A stretch of 64,000 nt of DNA from JAICYJ01 sp963797565 (GCA_963797565.1 CAWCPM010000002.1:310001-374000); one strand, 5' to 3'. Counted from the stretch's first letter, positions 1 to 8,828 are shown. The notes: generated by a model not told the origin, from the sequence alone. Translations and numbers: made by a program.

Positions 1-283
1 GGAAGGCCTCGGCGTAGACGGCGTTCATCTCGTCGAAGTCGGCGATGTCGACCAGGTAGACGCCGCAGCGAACCACGTCGGCCGGCCCCGCGCCGACGGC
101 CGCCAGGATCCGGAACACGTTCTCGAGCGTCAGGCGCGTCTCGGCCGCCACGGTGTCCGGCGTGTAGTCGTCGTCACGCAGCGGCCCCTGACCGGAGACG
201 TACACGAAGCGGCCTTCCGCCACGATGGCCGGCGAGTACGGGCCCAGCGCGGAGGCGTCGACGGCGACCGGCTCGCGGCTCAT
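1..283 (-). CDS. RidA/YjgF family protein (3' end missing)
   Basis: The 94 visible residues are the N-terminal part of a RidA/YjgF/UK114 protein, small trimeric enzymes that hydrolyse reactive enamine/imine intermediates released by PLP enzymes. The opening LGPYSPA and the strand FVYVSGQGPL are typical of the family, followed by a V-R-C-G-V-Y-L-V-D core. The gene runs off the left edge of the window. Its ATG overlaps the TGA of the preceding dehydrogenase gene by four bases (ATGA), so the two are probably translationally coupled. The family is clear; the substrate cannot be seen. Confidence 0.88.
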   Translation of the reverse strand, partial: MSREPVAVDASALGPYSPAIVAEGRFVYVSGQGPLRDDDYTPDTVAAETRLTLENVFRILAAVGAGPADVVRCGVYLVDIADFDEMNAVYAEAF

Positions 284-1185
284 CGTGACTCCGCCTCGAC
301 CGGCCACACCTGCGGGTTGGCCAGGTTCGGCGGCCGCTCGCCGCGCAGGATCTGGGCCAGCCCGCGGCAGGCCAGCCGGGCCATGCCGTCGCGCGTTTCG
401 CGGGTGGCCGATGCGATGTGCGGCACCATCAGCGCATTCTCGCACGCGAGCAGGGCCGGGAGCACATGAGGCTCGTTCTCGAACACGTCCAGACCGGCGC
501 CGCCCAGGTGGCCGGAGGCGAGGGACTCCGCCAGGGCGGCCTCGTCCACGACCGGGCCGCGGCTGGTGTTTACCAGGATCGCACCCGGCTTCATGCGCGC
601 CAGCTCCTCCGCGCCGATCAGATGGCGAGTCGACTCCGACAGGGGCACGGTCACCGCCACCAGATCGGATTCGGCCAACACCCGGTCCAGCTCGGAGCGG
701 TCGCGCCCGGCGAACAGGACGCGCATCCCGAAGCCGTCGGCGCGGCGGGCGACGGCGCGGCCGATGCGGCCGGGACCGATGATGCCGAGCGTCTTTCCGT
801 GCACGTCGGTGCCCAGCAGCAGGTCAAAGCTCCAGGACTGCCAGCGGCCGGCGCGCAGGTAGCGCTCGCTCTCCCCCAGCCTCCTTGCCGCCCCCAGCAG
901 CAGCGCGAACGTGAGGTCGGCCGTGGCCTCGGTCAGCACGTCCGGCGTGTAGGCGATCGGGATCCGGTGCCGCTCCGCGGCGGCCAGATCGATGTGATCG
1001 AGCCCGACCGAGACGGTGGCGAGGCCGCGCAGGCCGGGTGTGGCCAGGAAGGCGTCATCGATGCGGTCGATCAGGTAGCAGACGGCGCCGTCGCAGCCGG
1101 ACGGGTCGCTGCCGCGAACCAGCTCGTGGCCCTCCAGCTCGGCCAGGCCCGCCGGCGACACCTCCTGCATGATCAGCACCCGCAT
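280..1185 (-). CDS. D-isomer-specific 2-hydroxyacid dehydrogenase
   Basis: This 301-residue enzyme should reduce 2-keto acids or oxidise D-2-hydroxyacids with NAD(P)H in the cytosol. The Rossmann motif GPGRIG lies at about residues 137-142. The catalytic triad is visible as Arg209 (NTSRGP), Glu238 (FENEP) and His256 (PHIASAT). I chose the ATG at 1185 over an upstream in-frame start because a GGGAGG Shine-Dalgarno sits just before it. It is slightly shorter than the usual 310-330 residues. It shares a 4-bp ATGA overlap with the ridA gene. Glyoxylate/hydroxypyruvate reductase is a reasonable guess, but substrate specificity is not readable. Confidence 0.88.
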   Translation of the reverse strand: MRVLIMQEVSPAGLAELEGHELVRGSDPSGCDGAVCYLIDRIDDAFLATPGLRGLATVSVGLDHIDLAAAERHRIPIAYTPDVLTEATADLTFALLLGAARRLGESERYLRAGRWQSWSFDLLLGTDVHGKTLGIIGPGRIGRAVARRADGFGMRVLFAGRDRSELDRVLAESDLVAVTVPLSESTRHLIGAEELARMKPGAILVNTSRGPVVDEAALAESLASGHLGGAGLDVFENEPHVLPALLACENALMVPHIASATRETRDGMARLACRGLAQILRGERPPNLANPQVWPVEAESR

Positions 1186-1247
1186 CGCTATCCTCCCACC
1201 GAGACAGACCGGCAACGGTATCAGCGGTTGGCAGCGGAGGTCGGCGG

Positions 1248-1454
1248 ATGGCGGTAACGAAGGTGATCGAGGTGATCGGAAGCTCCACCGAGAGCTCCGA
1301 CGACGCCGTCCGCCAGGCGCTCACGGCCGCCGCCCGCTCCGTGCGCGGGATTCGCAAGATCGAGGTCGTCTCCACCACCTGCGAGGTGACCGACGGCCAG
1401 GTCAGCCGCTGGGACGTGCTGGTCAAGCTGCAGTTCCCGGTCGAGCCGCGCTAG
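1248..1454 (+). CDS. Dodecin (flavin-binding protein)
   Basis: This 68-residue protein matches dodecin in length and pattern: a beta strand (KVIEVIGSS), a helix rich in Ala (DAVRQALTAAARS), then two strands ending in WDVLVKLQF. Dodecins form hollow dodecamers that bind and buffer riboflavin, FMN or CoA in the cytosol. The Trp in the last strand (W56-D-V) corresponds to the flavin-stacking tryptophan of archaeal and bacterial dodecins. A GGAGG ribosome site precedes the ATG. It is divergent from the dehydrogenase gene, and the cupin gene follows after two bases, so they are probably cotranscribed. Confidence 0.9.
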   Translation: MAVTKVIEVIGSSTESSDDAVRQALTAAARSVRGIRKIEVVSTTCEVTDGQVSRWDVLVKLQFPVEPR

Positions 1455-1456
1455 CG

Positions 1457-1999
1457 ATGGTTCCCGAGCAGCCGCTCGAAGCGACCGAGCACGGGCTCGT
1501 CGCCGGGAGCGACGGCTGGTTCGTGGTGAACGCGACGGAGGCACGATGGCGCGAGCGGGGCGGGCGCGGGTTCTACTGCGACTTCGAGGGCGACTCGGAC
1601 TTCGCGCAGGTTGGGATCAACATCCAGACCCTGGCGCCTGGCGAGCCGATGGCGATGTACCACTGGGAGGCTGACCAGGAGGACTTCCTGGTGCTCGCCG
1701 GTGAGGGAGTGCTCGTGATCGAGGGCCAGGAGCGGCCGTTGCGGCGGTGGGATTTCGTGCACTGCCCGGCCGGCACCGAGCACGTGATCGTGGCGGCCGG
1801 CAGCGCGCCCCTGATCGTGCTGTCGGTCGGCGCCCGGGGTGAGTCGACCGGGCCCAACTGGGGTGCCTACACGGTGGACGCGGCGGCACGGCGGCACGGT
1901 GCCGGCGTCGACCAGGAGACCACCGACGAGCGGATCGCCTACGCCCGTTTCCCGGAGCCGCGCTACACGAGCTACCGGCCGGGTTTGCTGCCTGATTAG
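1457..1999 (+). CDS. Cupin-domain protein
   Basis: This 180-residue single-domain cupin has the beta-barrel motif around YHWEADQEDFLVL, with one His and two acidic residues as possible metal ligands, and a second motif in WDFVHCPAGTEHV. The start at 1457 lies two bases after the dodecin stop; a longer upstream reading frame only overlaps dodecin. A conserved aromatic N-terminus (GWFVVN) is shared with a decayed paralogue at 36935-37470, so the genome once had at least two copies. Substrate and reaction are unknown; many cupins of this shape are isomerases, dioxygenases or sugar-binding proteins. Confidence 0.8.
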   Translation: MVPEQPLEATEHGLVAGSDGWFVVNATEARWRERGGRGFYCDFEGDSDFAQVGINIQTLAPGEPMAMYHWEADQEDFLVLAGEGVLVIEGQERPLRRWDFVHCPAGTEHVIVAAGSAPLIVLSVGARGESTGPNWGAYTVDAAARRHGAGVDQETTDERIAYARFPEPRYTSYRPGLLPD

Positions 2000-2062
2000 C
2001 GGCCGGTGCGCGCGATTCGCAGGGTGTAGGCTTGGGCATTCCCAGGCGAGAGGAGTCACCGC

Positions 2063-2329
2063 ATGGCCATCAACCGTTTCCCGTACCAGGACGACATTCT
2101 CAGGCAGCTCAGGGGCGGCAGCGCGTCGGTATCCGAGATCGCGGAAGCGATCGCAGGCGAGGGTCGGCACTCGGCCGAGGGACACGACACCGACCAGCTG
2201 CACCGGTCGGTGGCCGAGAACGTCGACCACCTCGTGCATCTCGGACTGGTCGAGTACAGCGGCTCGGGCGCCGACCGGGCGGCGGCGCTGACCACGGCCG
2301 GAAGCGAAGCCGTCAGCTCGCTGCCATAG
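2063..2329 (+). CDS. Small winged-helix-like hypothetical protein
   Basis: This 88-residue soluble protein has no firmly recognisable family. Its helix content and the order 'SVSEIAEAI ... LHRSVAENVDHLVHLGLVEYSGSG' resemble a small winged helix-turn-helix, in which a recognition region is followed by a hydrophobic helix and a beta wing. A GAGGAG ribosome site precedes the ATG, and a TAGGCT -10-like box lies about 30 bases upstream (near 2026), so it may have its own promoter. It could be a small transcriptional regulator, but DNA binding is inferred only from residue pattern. Confidence 0.6.
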   Translation: MAINRFPYQDDILRQLRGGSASVSEIAEAIAGEGRHSAEGHDTDQLHRSVAENVDHLVHLGLVEYSGSGADRAAALTTAGSEAVSSLP

Positions 2330-2393
2330 CCAGCGGGGTGGCGGCGCGCCTGGAGGCGTCGCCACCACCCCAAGGGCGGCTCACTGACCGGCC

Positions 2394-2636
2394 CTACTTG
2401 CCCCCGCTACCGGTGGCGTGCTCGACGGCGGTCTTGATCGCGCCGGTGACGACCGCGCCGATGCCGTGGTCCTTGCCGCCGAGGTAGCTACCGACGGCCA
2501 GCAGCAGCACGCCGATCGCCATCGCCAGGCCGGCGTACTCGACCGTGCCCTGGCCCTGCTCGGCGTCGGCGCGGCGCACGCGTTCGGCCAGGTGATGTGT
2601 GCCTGTGACCAGCCAGGCGGCCGTGCGATGAGACAT
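2394..2636 (-). CDS. Flp/Fap-type pilin-like small membrane protein
   Basis: This 80-residue protein has a charged N-terminus followed by EQGQGTVEYAGLA and a single hydrophobic segment (residues about 36-54). That arrangement, a Glu-Gln-Gly-Gln-Gly-Thr-Val-Glu-Tyr run directly before the membrane helix, is the hallmark of type IVb (Flp/Tad) prepilins, where Glu5 of the mature helix guides assembly. A strong AAGGAGGG ribosome site supports the ATG at 2636. No prepilin peptidase or Tad ATPase lies in the window, so it may be an orphan or serve a distant locus. Confidence 0.7.
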   Translation of the reverse strand: MSHRTAAWLVTGTHHLAERVRRADAEQGQGTVEYAGLAMAIGVLLLAVGSYLGGKDHGIGAVVTGAIKTAVEHATGSGGK

Positions 2637-2832
2637 GGATTGACCCTCCTTGCGGGTGTTCGTGATGACCGGCCCAGCCTGCCGCGGCTGCCCGTCACGG
2701 AACAAGGCGGCTCCTGTCACGAAACACCCGCGAGGGAGGTGCCGCCGGCCACGTGGGCTACCGTACGGGCCGCCCGCCGCGAGCCCGCGCGGGGGTCTCC
2801 GATCACCACCGACCTGCCGATACACGAACACG

Positions 2833-3855
2833 ATGCGACGATTCACAGTCCTGCTCCTGGTGTTCGCCGTAGCGGCGCTGGCCGCCCCGGCGGTCGCCGG
2901 TGCGAGCAGGCTGATCGTCCGCAACGCCACGCACATCACGCTGAAGGTGAACGCCAAGAACCGCGCGGTGGTCAGCTACCGCGCCAACGGCATCGTCCGC
3001 CACGTCCTGGTGTGGGGCGCGATCAACGCCAAGCCCCCCGACGCGGCGCATCCCGATAGCCAGGTCAAGTTCCACGTCGACTACTCAGGTGGCGGCGCCA
3101 GCCCCTGGGGCGCCGGCTACTGGCGGCGCGTCAGGAACAAGTGCGCCCCCTGGAAGGGCAGCGGCGTCACCCTGGCCGTGACGGTCTGCACGATGCCGGA
3201 TGGCTCCCACTGGGCGCTCCAGAGCTGGAAGCGCCTGATGCCGAACGGCGGCTACAAGTGCTGCCTGTCGCCGCAGCAGGGCAAGCGCGAGCTGCACATC
3301 TCACACTGGAAAGGGCCGCTCGCCCAGCTCTGGCTGAAGTGGAACTGGACGCGCGCGACCTCGCTCTATCCGCACCTGGACAAGCTGTTCGGCCGCGCCA
3401 CCTACAAGGGCGTCGGTACCTACGGGTTCTCGAACACCAGGACCGGCGCGCCCACCGACAGCTTCGGCCGGCTCGTCTTCGTGGACACCTACAACCCGCC
3501 CAAGTGGGGCAAGGGCTGGCGCCGCGAGAACAGCTTCCTGGTGCACCGGCCCAGCGACGGCGGCTTCTGCGACACGCTGTGGGCCAGCCGCTTCGGCCGC
3601 CACAACGCCAGCGGCTACGGCCAGAAGTACCGCGCGACGATGGACGGCCCCGGTGTGACGCCGATCGTGCGCTGGAAGGGGCCGCCGCCGGGCAACTACT
3701 CGCAGTCGCCCGTGCAGACCCGCGACGGGCTGGCCGACTTCACGATCACCGGATCAGGCCGGCAGCCGTTCGACGCGCTGCTCGACTCCCAGCTGGACGC
3801 CGAGCAGCAGATCCTGGCCGGTTCATCCGCCGACAAGTGCTTCAACATCCGCTAG
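2833..3855 (+). CDS. Secreted protein of unknown function
   Basis: This 340-residue protein begins with a clear signal peptide (MRRFTVLLLVFAVAALAAPAVAG) with an A-x-A-like cleavage region around residue 22. The mature part is rich in Trp, Gly and Cys, with several Cys residues that could form disulfides (NKCAPW, VCTMPD, KCCLSP, GFCDT, DKCFN). I do not recognise a domain. The start at 2833 was chosen because it gives a proper signal peptide; a longer frame starts upstream without one. It is presumably exported and extracellular. Divergent from the pilin-like gene. Confidence 0.7.
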   Translation: MRRFTVLLLVFAVAALAAPAVAGASRLIVRNATHITLKVNAKNRAVVSYRANGIVRHVLVWGAINAKPPDAAHPDSQVKFHVDYSGGGASPWGAGYWRRVRNKCAPWKGSGVTLAVTVCTMPDGSHWALQSWKRLMPNGGYKCCLSPQQGKRELHISHWKGPLAQLWLKWNWTRATSLYPHLDKLFGRATYKGVGTYGFSNTRTGAPTDSFGRLVFVDTYNPPKWGKGWRRENSFLVHRPSDGGFCDTLWASRFGRHNASGYGQKYRATMDGPGVTPIVRWKGPPPGNYSQSPVQTRDGLADFTITGSGRQPFDALLDSQLDAEQQILAGSSADKCFNIR

Positions 3856-3892
3856 CTGAGGCGCGGCGGCACGCCCGTTTGGCCGCCACCGA

Positions 3893-3907
3893 TACACTGC
3901 CTGTGCG
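3893..3907 (+). promoter_or_regulatory. Leaderless-type promoter of the acetolactate synthase gene
   Basis: A -10 box TACACT (3893-3898) lies nine bases before the ATG and no Shine-Dalgarno is present, so transcription should start at or within two or three bases of the start codon. The same arrangement recurs through the window. Confidence 0.5.
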
Positions 3908-5560
3908 ATGAGAACGGCGGCCGAAGTCTTCGTCAGATGCCTCGAAAACGAGGGTGTGCGCCACGTGTTCGGGATCCCCGGCGAGGAGACGCTCGACCTC
4001 AACGAGGCGCTCGACAACTCCTCCTCGATCGAGTTCGTACCGGTACGCCACGAGCAGGGCGGCGCCTTCATGGCCGACGCCTACGGACGGCTGACCGGGC
4101 GCGCCGGCGTCTGCCTGGGCACGCTCGGGCCGGGCGCCACCAACCTCGTGACCGGCATAGCCGACGCCTTCCTCGACCGCGCCCCGGTGGTCGCCCTGAC
4201 CGGCCAGACCGACCTGTCGGAGATGCACAAGGAGAGCCACCAGTACATCGACGTGGTGCGCATGATGAAGCCGGTGACGAAGTGGAACGCCCGCGTTCAC
4301 GACCCGGACATCATCCCGGAGGCCGTTCGCAAGGCGTTCGCGGTGGCCGAACGCGAGAAGCCCGGTGCCACACACCTGGAGCTGCCGGCCGACGTGATGG
4401 AGCAGCCGCTCGACGCCGACCCGGTGCCCCGGCGCCCGCCGGCGCTGGTGGAGCCGGTCGCGGCCGAGCTGCATCGTGCCGCCGAGCTGCTGCAGGCGGC
4501 CGAGCGGCCGGTGGTGCTGGCGGGGAACGGCATCGCCCGCCAGAACGCCTCACCCGCGCTGCGGCGCTTCGTGCAGCAGACCGGCCTGGGCGTGATCACC
4601 ACCTTCATGGGCAAGGGCGTGATCGACGCCGACGACGAGCACGCGCTGTTCACGGCCGGGCTGAGCGCCCAGGACTACCCGCGCGGCTTCATGGGCCAGT
4701 CCGACCTGGTCGTCTGCGTCGGGTACGACCTGGTCGAGTGGTCGCCCGTGAACTGGAACCCGAACCGCGACCGCCGCGTGATCTGCGTCGACACCACGCC
4801 GGCCGAGAGCGACGCGCACTACGTGCCCGACGTGGAGTTGACAGGCGACATCTCACACATCCTCACGCACCTGGGCAACCTGGTCTCGGACAAGCCGCCG
4901 GCCCGGGTGGTGACGCCGCCGTTCAACCAGATGATCCGCGACGCGCTGGAGTCGCACTCGGATGACGGTTTCCCGATCAAGCCGCAGCGCGCGCTGCGCG
5001 ACCTGCGCGAGCTGATGGGTCCGAGCGACCTGCTGATCTCGGACGTGGGCGCTCACAAGCTGTGGATCTCGCGTCTGTGGCCGGCTCACGAGCCGAACAC
5101 GGTGCTGATCTCCAACGGCGCGGCGGCGATGGGCTTCGCGCTGCCGGCCGCCGTGGCCGCGGCGATGGTGCTGCCGAAGGACCGGCGGGTGGTCACGATC
5201 TCCGGCGACGGCGGGTTCCTGATGAACGTGCAGGAACTGGAGACGGCCAAGCGGCTGGGGCTGGCGATCGTCAACATCGTCTGGTCGGACAACGCATTCG
5301 GGGTGATCGAGGTGCATCAGAAGCGCAAGTTCGGTCACCTGGCGGGCACCAAGTTCACGAACCCGGATCTGGTGATGCTGGCGGAGAGCTTCGGGATCGC
5401 CGGCATGCGCGTGACGTCCGCCGACGAGCTGATGCCGACGTTGAGGCGCGCGCTCGAGCTGGATATTCCATCGGTCGTGGAGATCCCGATCGACTACCGC
5501 GAGAACAGGAAGTTTTCGATGAATCTGGCCGACCTGGTGAAGGTCGGAGAGGGGGTCTGA
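3908..5560 (+). CDS. Thiamine-diphosphate enzyme, acetolactate synthase large-subunit family
   Basis: This 550-residue protein has the three-domain layout of ThDP-dependent decarboxylase-type enzymes. The catalytic Glu is at about residue 49 (RHEQGGAF), and the C-terminal ThDP/Mg site is the GDGG...N motif at about residues 434-462. It most resembles acetolactate synthase large subunits of the catabolic, regulatory-subunit-free sort; no small-subunit gene is adjacent. An aldehyde dehydrogenase gene starts two bases downstream, so this enzyme may release an aldehyde (for example from a 2-keto acid or by carboligation) for that partner. The exact substrate is uncertain; sulfoacetaldehyde- or benzaldehyde-lyase-like activities are alternatives. 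Confidence 0.82.
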   Translation: MRTAAEVFVRCLENEGVRHVFGIPGEETLDLNEALDNSSSIEFVPVRHEQGGAFMADAYGRLTGRAGVCLGTLGPGATNLVTGIADAFLDRAPVVALTGQTDLSEMHKESHQYIDVVRMMKPVTKWNARVHDPDIIPEAVRKAFAVAEREKPGATHLELPADVMEQPLDADPVPRRPPALVEPVAAELHRAAELLQAAERPVVLAGNGIARQNASPALRRFVQQTGLGVITTFMGKGVIDADDEHALFTAGLSAQDYPRGFMGQSDLVVCVGYDLVEWSPVNWNPNRDRRVICVDTTPAESDAHYVPDVELTGDISHILTHLGNLVSDKPPARVVTPPFNQMIRDALESHSDDGFPIKPQRALRDLRELMGPSDLLISDVGAHKLWISRLWPAHEPNTVLISNGAAAMGFALPAAVAAAMVLPKDRRVVTISGDGGFLMNVQELETAKRLGLAIVNIVWSDNAFGVIEVHQKRKFGHLAGTKFTNPDLVMLAESFGIAGMRVTSADELMPTLRRALELDIPSVVEIPIDYRENRKFSMNLADLVKVGEGV

Positions 5561-5562
5561 CA

Positions 5563-6993
5563 ATGGCGATGACTGAGACAATCCAGAAGCTGTACGTGGA
5601 CGGGGAGTGGTACGAGACCGGCGAGGCGAAGGACGTGACGTCGCCCTACGACGGCAGCGTGGTCGGGCGCGTGGCGTTCGGCGGCGCCGCCGACGCCACT
5701 CGCGCGATCGACGCTGCCGAGCGGGCGATGCAGAGCCCGCTGCCGGCGCACAAGCGGGCGTCGGTGCTGGATGGGGTGGCTGCGCTGCTCGCGGAGCGGC
5801 GCGAGGAGTTTGCGCGCACCATCGCCCAGGAGGCCGGCAAGCCGATCGCGACGGCGGGCATCGAGGTCGACCGCGCCGTGCAGACGATCACCTTCTCGGC
5901 GCTCGAGGCGCGGCGACTGACCGGCGAGACGGTGCCGATGGACGCGCATCCGGCCGGCGAGGGCAAGGCCGGCCTGATCCTGCGCCTGCCGATCGGGATC
6001 GTCGGCGCGATCTCGCCCTTCAACTTCCCGCTGAACCTGGTCTGCCACAAGGTCGGCCCGGCGTTCGCGGCAGGCTGCGCGGTGGTGCTGAAGCCGGCCG
6101 GTGCGACGCCGCTCTCGGCGCTGTTGCTGGCGCGCGCGTTCGCCGACGCCGGCCAGCCGGCCGGCTGGCTGAACGTGATCGTGGGCCGCTCCGGCGAGAT
6201 CGGCGACGTGCTGACCGAGGACGAGCGGGTGAAGATGATCACCTTCACCGGCTCGTCGCAGGTGGGCTGGGGCATCCGCCAGCGCGCCCACAAGAAGAAG
6301 GTGTCGCTGGAGCTCGGCAACTCGACGCCGCTGATCGTGCTGGCCGACGCCGACCTCGACAAGGCGGCCACGGCGATCGCCGCCAACGGCTACGCGTTCG
6401 CCGGACAGAGCTGCATCTCGATCCAGCGGGTCTACGTCGAGGATGCCGCGCACGACGCGCTGATCGACAAGCTGGTGCCGAAGGTGCAGGCGCTGAAGGT
6501 GGGAGATCCGCTGGATCCGGAGACGCAGGTGGGGCCGGTGATCGACGGTGAGAACCGCGACCGCATCAAGACCTGGGTGGATTCCGCTGTCGCCGGAGGG
6601 GCGAAGCTGCTATCCGGCGGCGAGGTGGGCGACGACGGCGTGCTGCGCCCGACCCTGCTGGACGACGTGTCGCTGGACATGGACGTCGCCTGCCACGAGG
6701 TGTTCGGACCGGTTGTGGCCGTGGCTCGCGTGTCCGGCCTGGAGCAGGCGATCGCGCTCGCCAACGGCACCGAGTACGGCCTGCAGGCGGGGGTGTTCAC
6801 GCAGGACATCACGAAGGCGATGCGCGCGGCGCGGGAGCTCGAGTTCGGCGGAGTCACGCTGAACGAGGCGCCGACATACCGGGCCGACCAGATGCCCTAC
6901 GGCGGCGTCAAGGAGTCTGGCAACACGCGCGAGGGGCCGAAGTTCGCGGTGCAGGAGATGACCGAGCCGCGGATGATCGTGATCAGCCTCTGA
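5563..6993 (+). CDS. NAD(P)-dependent aldehyde dehydrogenase
   Basis: This 476-residue protein is an aldehyde dehydrogenase superfamily member that oxidises an aldehyde to the acid. The catalytic Cys lies at about residue 284 (GQSCISIQ) and the general-base Glu at about 251 (SLELGNS). The cofactor loop PFNFPLN and the FTGSSQVG segment are present. The start at 5563, two bases after the upstream stop, has a good purine-rich ribosome site (GGAGAGGGGG). It forms a two-gene operon with the ThDP enzyme. Lactaldehyde, glycolaldehyde or semialdehyde substrates are plausible; the sequence alone does not decide. Confidence 0.9.
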   Translation: MAMTETIQKLYVDGEWYETGEAKDVTSPYDGSVVGRVAFGGAADATRAIDAAERAMQSPLPAHKRASVLDGVAALLAERREEFARTIAQEAGKPIATAGIEVDRAVQTITFSALEARRLTGETVPMDAHPAGEGKAGLILRLPIGIVGAISPFNFPLNLVCHKVGPAFAAGCAVVLKPAGATPLSALLLARAFADAGQPAGWLNVIVGRSGEIGDVLTEDERVKMITFTGSSQVGWGIRQRAHKKKVSLELGNSTPLIVLADADLDKAATAIAANGYAFAGQSCISIQRVYVEDAAHDALIDKLVPKVQALKVGDPLDPETQVGPVIDGENRDRIKTWVDSAVAGGAKLLSGGEVGDDGVLRPTLLDDVSLDMDVACHEVFGPVVAVARVSGLEQAIALANGTEYGLQAGVFTQDITKAMRAARELEFGGVTLNEAPTYRADQMPYGGVKESGNTREGPKFAVQEMTEPRMIVISL

Positions 6994-7089
6994 TACCGGC
7001 GGCACCTCCGTTACGGCACGGTCACGGGCTCGACCGCCGCCCGCGCCCAGATTGGAGTCAAACCCCGCTTCCGCCCCCGTCAGGGGTTC

Positions 7090-7273
7090 GTGACAGCGCC
7101 GTGACAGGTGTCGCGGCGCCTGTGACAGGGGATTCGCATGGTTGCGCAGATCGCACCCGATCAGGGCTCAGAGCCCGCTTCGGGGTGCGTTGCAGGTCCG
7201 CGCCGGGTGCGTGACCGGACGTGACAGCGGCGTGCGGAAGCGCTGACTTTCGCAAGCAACATCGCCGTGACAG
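7090..7273. repeat. Cluster of five GTGACAG heptamers in a tail-to-tail intergenic region
   Basis: The 307-bp stretch 6994-7300 holds no gene. It contains five exact same-strand copies of GTGACAG at 7090, 7101, 7122, 7221 and 7267, plus near-copies at 7211 and about 7290. Two of the copies form arms of the hairpins annotated at 7096-7119 and 7264-7285. The rest are unexplained and could be protein-binding sites. Confidence 0.6.
7096..7119 (+). terminator. Hairpin downstream of the aldehyde dehydrogenase gene
   Basis: Eleven-base arms (GCGCCGTGACA and TGTCGCGGCGC) pair with one G-U wobble around a two-base centre. There is no T-run, which is common for actinobacterial terminators. It probably ends the ThDP enzyme-aldehyde dehydrogenase transcript. 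Confidence 0.45.
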
Positions 7274-7285
7274 CGGTGTCACGGC
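7264..7285 (-). terminator. Perfect 9-bp hairpin downstream of the DUF2630 gene
   Basis: GCCGTGACA and TGTCACGGC form a perfect stem around a GCGG loop, 16 bases past the stop codon of the minus-strand gene. It could be a factor-independent terminator without a T-run, or a palindromic operator. Confidence 0.5.
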
Positions 7286-7300
7286 GGCTGTGACGCCTGG

Positions 7301-7543
7301 CTACTGCTGGTAGCCCTCGACCACATCGGACTTGCGCAGCTGTGCGCCGTCGTCGTCGAGCTCGAACTCGCGCAGCGCGCGACGCTGCCGCAGCAGGTCC
7401 CAGCACTGGTCGAGCTGCACCTTGATCTCGGCCAGGCGCCGTCGGTCAGAGTCCGTCGATCTGCCCTTCGACTCCAGCTCCCACAGCTCGTGCTCCTCCG
7501 AGACCAGCTGCTCGATCGTGCCGTGAACCTGTTCGTCGCTCAT
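7301..7543 (-). CDS. DUF2630 family protein
   Basis: This 80-residue acidic, helical protein matches the actinobacterial DUF2630 family: a Q-V-H-x-x-I start, a central HELWELE segment, and a C-terminal helix containing LDQCWDLLRQRRALREF. It is probably a small cytosolic coiled helical hairpin; the function is not known. GGAG sits five bases before the ATG at 7543, and a GTG is available three bases earlier. The start overlaps the stop codon of the frame-corrected upstream gene (TGATG), which points to translational coupling. Confidence 0.85.
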   Translation of the reverse strand: MSDEQVHGTIEQLVSEEHELWELESKGRSTDSDRRRLAEIKVQLDQCWDLLRQRRALREFELDDDGAQLRKSDVVEGYQQ

Positions 7544-8828
7544 CACCGCTCCAGTCGTGTCGTCGTCACAGGAAGCGTACCCGCGCTGAAGTCACGCCCC
7601 TGCGCCGCGCCCAGCGTGGCCGGGTCCGAGTACGTGATCCGCGGATCGACGTGATCGATCACCCACAGCATGTCGTTCAGGCAGTACAGCTCCGGCTGGG
7701 ACGTCCAGTGTTCGCGCGGATCCGCCGAGTCGCAGTTCCAGGCCGGCGACGTGCTCGTGGTCGTGCCGGAGTGCCCGCTTCACGATCCGGTAGAACTGCA
7801 GGATCGCCCAGCGGCCGGTGCCGTCGATCCCGGCGTTGGCGTACGCCAGCAGCAGCGCCGGCGGCGTGTACCAGCGCGAGTTCCTTGAGGGTGATCCGGT
7901 AGCAGGGCATCGCCGGGTCGTGGCAGCGGCCGCCGAGTATGTCGTCCACCAGCGCCAGGTACGGGAACGCCATCGGATACGGATTCGAGAGCGGCTGGTA
8001 GTCGCGGCCGTACGAGTAGCACTGCTGCACCGGCCCCTCCTGCACCGACTCCACCGCCAGACCGCCCGGGTAGCCGTACATGCCCCACGCCCGGTCGAAC
8101 CCGTGGTCGGCGAACACCTGCAGGCTGCCGCATGTCTCGTCGTACTGCTCGGCGGGATCCAGCGTGGCAATGTCCCGGCCGGTCTTACCACGGCTCGTGA
8201 GCGACCATCCGTAGCTGTCGCGGAGCGTGGCCAGCTCATCCCAGGTGGCGTAGCGGGTGTCGCGCGTGCAGGTGCCGATCTGGCTGATCGTGGCGTTGGA
8301 ACTGGCCGCGATGCCGCGCGCCTGCAGCAGCCCCGCGATCGTCAGCAGCGAGACCGCGCCGGGGCGAAGCGCGCACGACGAGGTGCCTGCGCCGATCATC
8401 GAGCGGCCGAACATGATCGTCAGGTAGCCGGGCAGCGGATGCGCCGGCGGCGCGTTCGGGTAGCGCGTCCACAGCTGGTAGGTCGTCGTCCCGCGCGGTG
8501 CCTGCACGCGCACCCGGTACCGGCCGGGCACGACATTGCGCACGATCAGCTGCGGCATCTCGCCGCCCGTGGCCGCTGCGATCCGCGTGTAGGTCCCGGT
8601 CGGCCCACGCTGCAGCAGAAACAGGGTCAGCTTCGCCGTGGGGTCGTCCCACGCCAGCCGCAGCGCCACCGTGCCCGTGGCGGTCGCAGTGAACGGCTGC
8701 ACGAACACGTTGCCGGCCGACAGCGTCCCCGTCACCGTCCCCTCGCTCGCCCGCGCGACCGCCCCGGTCATCAGCCACGCGGCCACTGCCGCCAGGCCCA
8801 GCACGGGCACGGATAGGCGGGAGAACAT
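7543..8828 (-). pseudogene. Secreted polysaccharide-deacetylase-like protein, two frameshifts
   Basis: The gene starts with a signal peptide (MFSRLSVPVLGLAAVAAWLM), continues into a prepeptidase-like beta domain (residues about 30-135) and then a domain that resembles the NodB-type deacetylase fold (LLTIAGLLQARGI, GWSLTSRGK, CGSLQVFADHGFDRAWGMYGYPGG). The frame breaks near 7866-7885 and again near 7735-7745; each break is cured by removing one base. The restored C-terminus reads TPPALLLAYANAG ... QPELYCLNDMLWVIDHVDP and ends in a TGA that overlaps the next ATG. That neat junction suggests an intact gene with sequence errors rather than decay. Deacetylase activity is a guess; canonical metal residues are not obvious. 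Confidence 0.6.

Noticed and set aside
280..1257. Long plus-strand ORF of 279 codons opposite the dehydrogenase gene
   Set aside because: Shadow frame of a high-GC gene with typical Ala/Arg/Gly-rich composition.
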